A DNA stretch of 64,000 bases from Planctomycetota bacterium (GTDB taxonomy: Bacteria > Planctomycetota > Phycisphaerae > Phycisphaerales > SM1A02): the NCBI GenBank assembly GCA_021414025.1, contig JAIOPG010000002.1:744001-808000 (forward strand). The letters run 5' to 3'. The position numbers were made by a program, and so were the translations under genes. The notes under the pieces are model-generated. The model was not told the DNA's origin. It was given only the letters and a program-made list of their open reading frames with translations, and did not search any database. Shown here one piece after another: positions 58,107 to 64,000 of the stretch; position 1 is the first letter of the stretch, and the number at the start of each line of letters is the position of its first letter.

Positions 58107-58811
58107 GTCGCCCGGCATGAGCACAATGTTCACCGCGTCGAAGAACCTGCGCCCGAGCCGCGCCTGATTGGCGGCATTGGTTTCGGTCTGCGTTCGCATC
58201 TGATTGCCGTCCAACCCTGCCTTCTGCAATTCAGCCGCCCCGCCATTGATCTGGCCCATGATCGTCTCGCGATTCCACTCCGGGTGGTACTGCACGCCGA
58301 AACTTCGCAGCCCCACTGAAAACGCGTGGATTGGACACGCAGTGCTCGACGCAAGCACAACTCCGCCTGCCGGCAACTTGCTCACCTCGTCGGAGTGCCA
58401 GCACATCTGCGGCTGCGACCAGGGCTGCCCCGTGAAGAGCGCGTCCTCCCGTCCGACGGCGTTCAGCTTGACCGCATGCCAGCCGATCTCCGGCTTGCTC
58501 ATGGCCCGCGTCTCGCCGCCCAGTGCGGCCGCCAGCAACTGCGCGCCCAGGCAAAGCCCGAGCACCGGCACGCCCGCCTCGTGGGCCATCTTCAGGAAAG
58601 CCTTTTCCGGGGCCATCCACGGCGCGTTGTTCAGATGCACCGTCTGCGGCCCGCCCAGCGATACCACGCCATGCACGTCATCCAAGTCCGGCGGCACCAC
58701 GCCCCCCGCGTTCAGCTCGATCACATGGATGCGCTGCCCATGATGCCGCAGCGATTCCATGAGCAGGTCGGCGGGACAATCAGACGAATGTTGAAAGATG
58801 ACGATGGCCAT
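58071..58811 (-). CDS. Class I glutamine amidotransferase (GMP-synthase-like)
   Basis: 246 residues from ATG 58811. GVPVLGLCLGAQLLAAALGG holds the nucleophile elbow Cys, and SFGVQYHPEWNRET the His/Glu pair of the triad. VHGVVSLGGPQTVH is the early oxyanion strand. There is no synthetase domain, so this is one of the stand-alone GATases of the YfeJ/GuaA-like group. They release ammonia or act as gamma-glutamyl hydrolases; the substrate is unknown. The final dozen residues (DRVHQGVPANHS) are the part duplicated beyond the HEPN-like gene. Confidence 0.88.
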   Translation of the reverse strand: MAIVIFQHSSDCPADLLMESLRHHGQRIHVIELNAGGVVPPDLDDVHGVVSLGGPQTVHLNNAPWMAPEKAFLKMAHEAGVPVLGLCLGAQLLAAALGGETRAMSKPEIGWHAVKLNAVGREDALFTGQPWSQPQMCWHSDEVSKLPAGGVVLASSTACPIHAFSVGLRSFGVQYHPEWNRETIMGQINGGAAELQKAGLDGNQMRTQTETNAANQARLGRRFFDAVNIVLMPGDRVHQGVPANHS

Positions 58812-58875
58812 GGATCGAAAGATAGCACGAAGAAAATCCGCAGGCATTCGGGCGCGGCCGCGTGGCGCCCCCACA

Positions 58876-59301
58876 ATGACTCGCATGAACATGGACGGAC
58901 CCGATGCCAAGCAAACACTCGCGGTTCAACGCGCCGCCGAAAGGATGACTTCCGGCCGCAACGCCGAGGACGCGGCGGCGGATCTGCTTGAGTCCAAGGG
59001 CTGCACGATCGCGGCACGCAACCTGCGGCTGGGCCATCTGGAGATCGACTTGCTCGCCACGCGGCCCGGCACCAACTTGCTCATCCTGGTCGAGGTCAAG
59101 GCCCGCCGCGCCGGCACGCACGCGCCGGAACTTCGCGTGGACCGAGTCAAGCAGCGCCGCCTGGTCCGCGCCGCGGAGATTCTGCTCTCGCGTCGCATGT
59201 TCCGCGGCTATCAAGTCCGTTTCGACGTCGTAGCCGTGGAGATGGATCGGAACCAGCGGCCCATGAATCTTCGCCACATCGAGCGCGCTTTCGACGCCTG
59301 A
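58876..59301 (+). CDS. YraN family (UPF0102) nuclease-like protein
   Basis: 141 residues. RNAEDAAADLLESKGCTIAA, RNLRLGHLEIDLLATRPG and LILVEVKARR make the conserved G-x-A-E...GEID...EVK core of UPF0102, a restriction-endonuclease-like fold. Its role is thought to be in DNA metabolism, perhaps with Holliday-junction-like substrates. Three possible ATGs (58876, 58885, 58891) lie close together; the first was chosen. It converges with the SurA-like lipoprotein gene (1 bp gap). Confidence 0.85.
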   Translation: MTRMNMDGPDAKQTLAVQRAAERMTSGRNAEDAAADLLESKGCTIAARNLRLGHLEIDLLATRPGTNLLILVEVKARRAGTHAPELRVDRVKQRRLVRAAEILLSRRMFRGYQVRFDVVAVEMDRNQRPMNLRHIERAFDA

Positions 59302-59302
59302 C

Positions 59303-60598
59303 CTAGCGGAAGTAGCGCGCCATCGTGATGTTGATCAGGCGCAGCTTCATCGCCTCAAGATCGGCGGCGACCCAGCGCGAGCGCAGATTCATGAAGTAGC
59401 GCTGCTGTTCCAGGCCGTAGCGCTGGTTCTCGATCTGGCGGCGCAGCTGCAACTGCAGCGGCGGATCGAAGATCGACCTCGCCGGCTCCTGCTGAGACGA
59501 AATCAGCGTCATCCAGACCACCTGGGTCTTGGTCTCCGACGGCCCGTCGACCTTGTTCAGTTCGAGCCCCTTGATCCGCGTCTTCATCTCATCCACCAAG
59601 TCGGGCACAGCGTCGATGCCGCCGCTGGGAATGGTGAACTCGCGCCAGAAGCCGCCGTCGGGAAGCTTGAGCTCCGCGGCGACTTGCGCGAAGGTCTTGC
59701 CCTCGGCGAAGCTCGCCTTGGCTTTGTCCACCTGCGCCGTGTCGCTCTTGAGCAGCGCGATGCGCCCCACCCGGATCGTCGGCAGAGGGTTGTAGGAGGC
59801 GCTGTTCTGGTCGTAGAGGCGCTCCATGTCGCGCCAGCTCACGATAGTCCGCGGCTGGATGCGCCGCCGCAGCAGATCGCCCGCCAGCGCCTGGTTCTTC
59901 TGGCGGTTCATGAACTCCTCGATGGTGGTGCCGGGGAACTCTTCCTCGATGCTGCGCTGCGCCTCGGCTCGGCTGCCTCCGCGGTTGGCAATCTCCTTCT
60001 CCTGCAAGTCCTTCAACCAGGCCAGCACGCCCTCCTTGGCACCCGCCGGGATCATGGCCTCCGCCTCGGAGATGATCAGCATGTTGTTCACATACTGATC
60101 GAAGGCCTCGCTGACCATCTGCACCACCTGGTCGCGGGCCTTCACGCGATCGGGCATGGCCGCGATCGTGGTGATGCGGTCCTCTCTGGACTTGAGAAAC
60201 TCGCTGGCATACAGCGGCTTGCCGTTGACCTGGCCCACGAGCGCGTCGACCGGCCACTTCTGGTCCACCTTCACCTGCACATCGATCTTCTCGGGTTCCT
60301 TCTGGGTCATCGTCATGCCGTCGGGAGCCTTGGAGACCAGAGTGGTCTTGTCGGTGGTGACCACGTTGCCGTTGGCGTCGGTCACGCTCTGGTCATCGCT
60401 GACGATTTTGGGCGGCTCGAACTCCGAGTCGGGAATGTTCACGATGCTCGGATTCACCTTGGCGGGAACATTGCCCTGGCTGAAGGCACAGGAGTCCACC
60501 TCGACGGCGCCCTTGGGCGTGGAGTCCGTCGCGATGCAACCCCCCAGCAGCAGCAGCGCGATGAATCGACCCACCGGGTCCAGAGGCCACGATCGCAT
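59303..60598 (-). CDS. SurA-like lipoprotein (parvulin-type chaperone/isomerase relative)
   Basis: 431 residues. The signal PVGRFIALLLLGGC has lipobox LLGGC. An acidic linker follows, then WPVDALVGQVNGKPLYASEF (the 'vNg.pIt..ef' opening of SurA/PrsA proteins), QVVQMVSEAFDQYVNNMLII, and REDRITTIAAM. The segment FAEGKTFAQVAAELKLPDGG matches the beginning of a rotamase domain, but the second half of that domain is poorly matched, so isomerase activity is uncertain. It would act in the periplasm on folding of envelope proteins. Confidence 0.75.
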   Translation of the reverse strand: MRSWPLDPVGRFIALLLLGGCIATDSTPKGAVEVDSCAFSQGNVPAKVNPSIVNIPDSEFEPPKIVSDDQSVTDANGNVVTTDKTTLVSKAPDGMTMTQKEPEKIDVQVKVDQKWPVDALVGQVNGKPLYASEFLKSREDRITTIAAMPDRVKARDQVVQMVSEAFDQYVNNMLIISEAEAMIPAGAKEGVLAWLKDLQEKEIANRGGSRAEAQRSIEEEFPGTTIEEFMNRQKNQALAGDLLRRRIQPRTIVSWRDMERLYDQNSASYNPLPTIRVGRIALLKSDTAQVDKAKASFAEGKTFAQVAAELKLPDGGFWREFTIPSGGIDAVPDLVDEMKTRIKGLELNKVDGPSETKTQVVWMTLISSQQEPARSIFDPPLQLQLRRQIENQRYGLEQQRYFMNLRSRWVAADLEAMKLRLINITMARYFR

Positions 60599-60661
60599 GG
60601 GGCAAAGTCTAGTCAAATGAAGTCGCCTCGGTGGCGCGTGGAGCCCTATACTCGCCCGACA

Positions 60662-61141
60662 ATGACCGACGAAAACGCGCCGAAGATTCAGGTGGATTCC
60701 GACTGGAAAGCCCAGGCCCAGGCGGAGAAGGAGAAGCTGACCAAGCAGGAGGCGAGCCGCCCCGCCAAGCCCGGCAAGGACGAGTTGCCCCCCGCCGATT
60801 TCCGCAGCCTAGTCGGATTGCTGGCCTCGCAGGCGATCAGCGGCCTCGGCGGCTACACCGATCCGCAGGGCCGCGTGATGGTCGACATCATGGGCTCCAA
60901 GTTCGCCATCGATCTGCTTGCCGTGGTCGAGGAAAAAACCAAGGGCAATCTCACGCCCGAGGAGCAGGCCGAACTCAGCGAAGTGCTGGGCGAGCTGAGG
61001 GCGCGATTCGTGCAGATCGCCCAGATGGTCGCGGCCAAGATGGCCAGCGGCCAGGGCGTCGAGTCGCTCAGCGGCGGCGCTCCGGCTGCGTCACGCAAGA
61101 ATCCCGACGCAGGCAGCGGCCCCAAGCTGGTGATTCCGTAA
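60662..61141 (+). CDS. DUF1844 protein
   Basis: 159 residues. A charged N-terminus (DWKAQAQAEKEKLTKQEASR) is followed by the DUF1844 pattern: PADFRSLVGLLASQAISGLG, SKFAIDLLAVVEEKTKGNLT, EEQAELSEVLGELRARFVQI. The family is common in Planctomycetes and some deltaproteobacteria; its function is unknown. The C-terminus is Gly/Ala/Ser-rich. Divergent from the SurA-like gene (63 bp between starts). Confidence 0.88.
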   Translation: MTDENAPKIQVDSDWKAQAQAEKEKLTKQEASRPAKPGKDELPPADFRSLVGLLASQAISGLGGYTDPQGRVMVDIMGSKFAIDLLAVVEEKTKGNLTPEEQAELSEVLGELRARFVQIAQMVAAKMASGQGVESLSGGAPAASRKNPDAGSGPKLVIP

Positions 61142-61174
61142 GAGCGCCGGCAACGCAACGTTGATTTTCTGAAA

Positions 61175-62578
61175 TCAGAGATTGAGCGGCGGCCCAGTGA
61201 AGGCCGGGATGTAGATCTGCGCGACGCTGATCCCGAATTGAATGATCGCCATGAGCACGAGGCCAGCGATGCACCACTTGCTCTCCTGCGATTCGCCCCG
61301 ATCATCCTGCGTGCCCGCCGCCGCCAGCCAGCCCAGCCCCAGCAGCACCCACGGATCAAAGTAGCGCTCGAAGTTCTGCGAGTTGGCCATCTGCGCGGCG
61401 GTCATCGCCGCCAGCATCGTGCAGACGACCCACGCGGCCTGGGAGTTCCGCCTCGAGGCGGCCCGCATCGAGAGCCCCGCGATTACTGCACCGCCCAGAC
61501 CCGCGAAACCCACGACGCCCCACGAGATGTCTTTCATCGAGGGGCTTCGACTGGCGATCGTCCAGATCGGTCCGCCCCAGCGGCCCACTCCGGTGGTGGC
61601 GATGTTCTTCGGGTCCGCGTCGAACTCCGGCATGCGGCCTTGGCTCGGAGTGCCTTCGACCTGGCTGTCGGGACGGATCACGATGTGCTGCGTGGTGGGC
61701 ACGCAGCAGGCGAAGGCGCAGGCCAGCAAGCCCGCGACCAGCGCCACAGAGCGCTGCCGCTTGGAGAGACTTGCGAGAAGGCATGGAAGCAGGACGCAGC
61801 CCCACAATCCCAGCAAAGCCAGCGTGACCGCGGGCGCGATCAGATTCACGGTGCTCGAGTGAAATTGCTGGAAGCGCGGCGGCACCAGCCCGCCCCATTC
61901 GTGGATCAGATGCGCCAGCACGGCCAACGGCGGAACGATCCACATGCCGATCTGCATGGCCAGCATCGCCGGGTCGCGCCGATCGGAGCTGCGCCAATGG
62001 CGAAACAACGCAATCACACCCGGCCCGGCGCACCAGAGCGAAGTCTGCCGCACCCCCACCGCCGCCGCGGTGAAGAGCCCACCCATCAACGAGGGCCGCA
62101 AGCCGCACGTGCAGCAGAAGGACATTGCCAGAGCGAGTGCCCCCAGCGCGAATCCCGGCGTGTCGGTGGTCATCCAGATCGCCGAGCCCAGCAGATAGTT
62201 GGAGAGCATCAACGGCGCGATGCAGAGCACACCGCGCAGGGGCCCGACCCAATATTGCGTCACCTGCCAGCAGATCAGGAAGGCCAGCAGCGCGAAGGTG
62301 CTCCCCACCACTCGCAGCTGCGTGAAGGTGCACTGCGTGAAGTGCTCCACGCCCGCGAGAGACCAGTGGAAGCCCGGGGCCGTCGCGGAAAAGGAATCGG
62401 CCATCTCGAATGCGGGAAATGTCTTGGCGATCCGCTGGATCTCGATCCAGTGAAAACTGGTGAGGTCGTAGGCCATGATCGTGCCGCCGCGCCCGGTAAG
62501 AATTGCCGGCAGCGTCAGGACAAAGAAGAGCACCGTCAGTGTGCTCCAACCGACGACATTGTTTCGGTTCTGCTGCAT
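61175..62578 (-). CDS. Polytopic membrane protein, GT-C glycosyltransferase-like
   Basis: 467 residues with about ten helices. The first long loop has FHWIEIQRIAKTFPAFEMAD followed by SFSATAPGFHWSLAGVEHF, which resembles the acceptor/lipid-binding loop of GT-C enzymes such as Alg10 or ArnT, though the Asp-Glu pair is not certain. YFDPWVLLGLGWLAAAG is near the end. A role in transfer of sugars from polyprenyl phosphates would suit the neighbouring UbiA-type gene, whose family makes decaprenyl-phosphate ribose. ATG 62578 was chosen over TTG 62590. Confidence 0.6.
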   Translation of the reverse strand: MQQNRNNVVGWSTLTVLFFVLTLPAILTGRGGTIMAYDLTSFHWIEIQRIAKTFPAFEMADSFSATAPGFHWSLAGVEHFTQCTFTQLRVVGSTFALLAFLICWQVTQYWVGPLRGVLCIAPLMLSNYLLGSAIWMTTDTPGFALGALALAMSFCCTCGLRPSLMGGLFTAAAVGVRQTSLWCAGPGVIALFRHWRSSDRRDPAMLAMQIGMWIVPPLAVLAHLIHEWGGLVPPRFQQFHSSTVNLIAPAVTLALLGLWGCVLLPCLLASLSKRQRSVALVAGLLACAFACCVPTTQHIVIRPDSQVEGTPSQGRMPEFDADPKNIATTGVGRWGGPIWTIASRSPSMKDISWGVVGFAGLGGAVIAGLSMRAASRRNSQAAWVVCTMLAAMTAAQMANSQNFERYFDPWVLLGLGWLAAAGTQDDRGESQESKWCIAGLVLMAIIQFGISVAQIYIPAFTGPPLNL

Positions 62579-62622
62579 GTCGCTTGTCAATCGTAAGCCC
62601 GCGCAGGAAATCCGGAGCCCGA

Positions 62623-63570
62623 TTAGCGCACCAGCATCTCCCCAAGGATGCGTTCGACGGGCGGGTAGTAGAGCACCAGGAGGGCGCCGACAAAGTAGAG
62701 GCCGATCGCCGCCAGCAGCACGCGGTCCTCGGTCAACGTTTCAAGCGGCTTGTCCGACAGGCCGAGATTGGCGCGGCGATAGAAGCGATGGATGCTGATC
62801 GCCACGAAGGGCGTGAGCAGCGAGAGCCCCAGCGCGCGGCTGCCATAGAGTCCGTTGGCGTGCTCTGAGAGCGTGTACATGAGGTAGGTCACCAGCACCA
62901 GGCCGGCGCTCAGTGCCAGCAGCCAGTTGAGCTCGTCGCGGCTGTCGTAGCCGGCGCGCGACTTCCATTCCACGATCTCCCCCTGCCGGACCGCGTTCTC
63001 TGCGGAGGCCTTGTCGCAGAGCCGCTTGGTGAAGCCCAGGAAAAGCGTGAGGAAGAAGACGCAGAGGATCAGCCAGATGGAGATTTTCACCTGGATCGAA
63101 GTCGCGCCCACCGCGGCGCGCAGGCAGAAGCCGGTGGCCACGATGGCGACGTCGACGAAGGGCGTCACCTTGAAGCGCACGTTGTAGATCAGTTGCAGCA
63201 CCACGTAGCTCAGCATGATCATGCCGGTGCTGGTGTTGATCCACCAGCCCAGCAGCGTGCCCGCGATCATCAGCAGCACGCCGACGGTGGTGGCGGTTCC
63301 CTCGCCAATCGCGCCGGAGGCGACCGGGCGCGAGCGCTTCACCGGATGCTTGCGGTCCTCGGCGGCATCGTGGGCGTCATTGACGGCGTAGGTTCCGCTG
63401 GCGGTCACGCAGAATGCGATGAAGGCCAGCAGCAGCGCGATCAACTTGTCGTGCAGGACTTCATGTGAGGTGTCGCGGCCCTGACCGGAGAACCAGAAGA
63501 GCATCGGCAAAAGCACAAAGACATTCTTGACCCAGTCGCCGGGACGGAAGAGGGACACCCAGGGATTCAT
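62623..63570 (-). CDS. Decaprenyl-phosphate phosphoribosyltransferase-like UbiA prenyltransferase
   Basis: 315 residues with about nine helices. LFRPGDWVKNVFVLLPMLFW and TYAVNDAHDAAEDRKHPVKR then SRPVASG are the first Asp-rich site of the UbiA family in the form seen in 5-phosphoribosyl-1-pyrophosphate: decaprenyl-phosphate transferases (Rv3806c type). LFLGFTKRLCDKASAEN and GYDSRDELNWLLALSAGLVL match the second Asp region. It makes the lipid precursor of arabinose or ribose donors. ATG 63570 was chosen over TTG 63588. The membrane glycosyltransferase-like gene follows 44 bp on. Confidence 0.85.
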   Translation of the reverse strand: MNPWVSLFRPGDWVKNVFVLLPMLFWFSGQGRDTSHEVLHDKLIALLLAFIAFCVTASGTYAVNDAHDAAEDRKHPVKRSRPVASGAIGEGTATTVGVLLMIAGTLLGWWINTSTGMIMLSYVVLQLIYNVRFKVTPFVDVAIVATGFCLRAAVGATSIQVKISIWLILCVFFLTLFLGFTKRLCDKASAENAVRQGEIVEWKSRAGYDSRDELNWLLALSAGLVLVTYLMYTLSEHANGLYGSRALGLSLLTPFVAISIHRFYRRANLGLSDKPLETLTEDRVLLAAIGLYFVGALLVLYYPPVERILGEMLVR

Positions 63571-63600
63571 GCGTCTTGTATCGGTCAAATCCAGATGCTT

Positions 63601-64000
63601 TCAAGAAATCGTGGAGGTCTTGCGGTCCTCGCCCGCTTCCACGCGCTCGATCTTCAGGGCCAGGCCGGTGTCGCTGCTGACTTCGATCAGGACGCCGGAA
63701 ACGCGCACCTCGCCGGCGGAGACTTCATACTGGACCGGCAGCGCCGTGGTCATGTGGTGCACCACGCGGCTCGCGTCGCGGCCGATCACGCCATCGCAGG
63801 GGCCGCACATGCCCACGTCGGTGATGAAGGCGGTGCCGCCCGAAAGAATTCGCGCGTCGGCGGTGGGCACATGCGTGTGAGTTCCGATGACGGCGGCGAC
63901 GCGGCCATCCAGATGGTGCGCCAAGGCCGCCTTCTCGCTGGTCACTTCCATGTGGGCTTCCACGATCACCAAGGGGCGCTTCTCGGGAAGTTCCTTGAGC
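63601..64000 (-). CDS. YmdB-type (TIGR00282) metallophosphoesterase, 5' part outside the window
   Basis: About 133 residues of the C-terminal half. TSEKAALAHHLDGRVAAVIG and THTHVPTADARILSGGTAFI carry the metal-binding His pair; TDVGMCGPCDGVIGRDASRV follows. These are close to YmdB, a 2',3'-cyclic nucleotide phosphodiesterase that affects biofilm and mRNA turnover in Bacillus. The usual DFHAEATSEK appears as VEAHMEVTSEK, i.e. the Asp of the motif is replaced by Glu. The start and first metal motifs are not in the window. The UbiA-type gene begins 30 bp downstream of its stop. Confidence 0.85.
   Translation of the reverse strand, partial: LKELPEKRPLVIVEAHMEVTSEKAALAHHLDGRVAAVIGTHTHVPTADARILSGGTAFITDVGMCGPCDGVIGRDASRVVHHMTTALPVQYEVSAGEVRVSGVLIEVSSDTGLALKIERVEAGEDRKTSTIS

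Noticed and set aside
59684-60661. Long in-frame extension upstream of the DUF1844 gene
   Set aside because: Antisense to the SurA-like lipoprotein gene; the DUF1844 similarity begins only at ATG 60662.
1-64000. CRISPR array or insertion sequence
   Set aside because: No regularly spaced repeats and no transposase or integrase frame were seen; the only clear repeats are the 57-bp and 38-bp pairs.

Overview
The window comes from a GC-rich bacterium, most probably a planctomycete of the Phycisphaerae type. Pointers to this are a prepilin-headed protein with the C-terminal H-X9-DG signature typical of Planctomycetes, a DUF1844 protein, several secreted or lipid-anchored proteins without close functional names, and gene blocks joined by ATGA/GTGA overlaps. 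The lineage is inferred from these hallmarks; no 16S gene is present.

Layout. 0-5 kb (minus): a cut secreted protein, then pyrF, a substrate-binding protein, cinA and folK chained by overlaps. 5-9.2 kb: DUF971 protein, secreted metallophosphoesterase, two paralogous mini-lipoproteins, an H-X9-DG pseudopilin. 9.2-12 kb: KAP-like membrane ATPase and a phosphohexomutase. 12.1-14.1 kb: promoter, structured leader, rpsB and tsf. 14.1-23 kb: HIT, MazG-like, tRNA-Arg, MFS transporter, photolyase, epimerase, gmhA, a membrane redox protein, tilS and a B12-binding protein. 23-30.6 kb: an AT-richer accessory block with a VOC lipoprotein, HsdR-N-like protein, a DUF2156 membrane fusion, and a tight four-gene operon that looks like an expanded Pycsar antiphage system (tandem cyclase-like protein, E2-like protein, TM effector, pyrimidine cyclase). 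30.6-31.9 kb: an arsenite efflux gene inserted between two perfect 57-bp copies of the ubiE/menG start. 31.9-46 kb: housekeeping genes (menG, POT transporter, DUF255 protein, pheA, a frameshifted DUF1254 gene, pgpA, pgsA). 46-52.8 kb: nuoJKLMN, whose last gene ends inside a tRNA-Arg. 52.9-54.7 kb: polX. 54.7-58.1 kb: a second AT-richer accessory block with a defence-type reverse transcriptase, a small coiled partner and a HEPN-like protein, the last bracketed by 38-bp repeats made from the 3' end of a glutamine amidotransferase gene. 58-64 kb: amidotransferase, YraN, a SurA-like lipoprotein, DUF1844, a polytopic membrane protein, a UbiA-type prenyltransferase and a cut YmdB-type phosphodiesterase.

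Main points of novelty: (1) the expanded Pycsar-like operon at 27.07-30.36 kb, where the tandem cyclase carries metal-site aspartates in one half and the Asn/Lys motif in the other, next to an E2-like protein; (2) an rpsB leader in which a stacked helix and a Shine-Dalgarno-sequestering helix compete for the same strand; (3) two genomic insertions that each duplicate the end of a neighbouring core gene; (4) a YRDD reverse transcriptase locus with a HEPN-like neighbour. All calls rest on reading the sequence and recalled family motifs; no database search was run.
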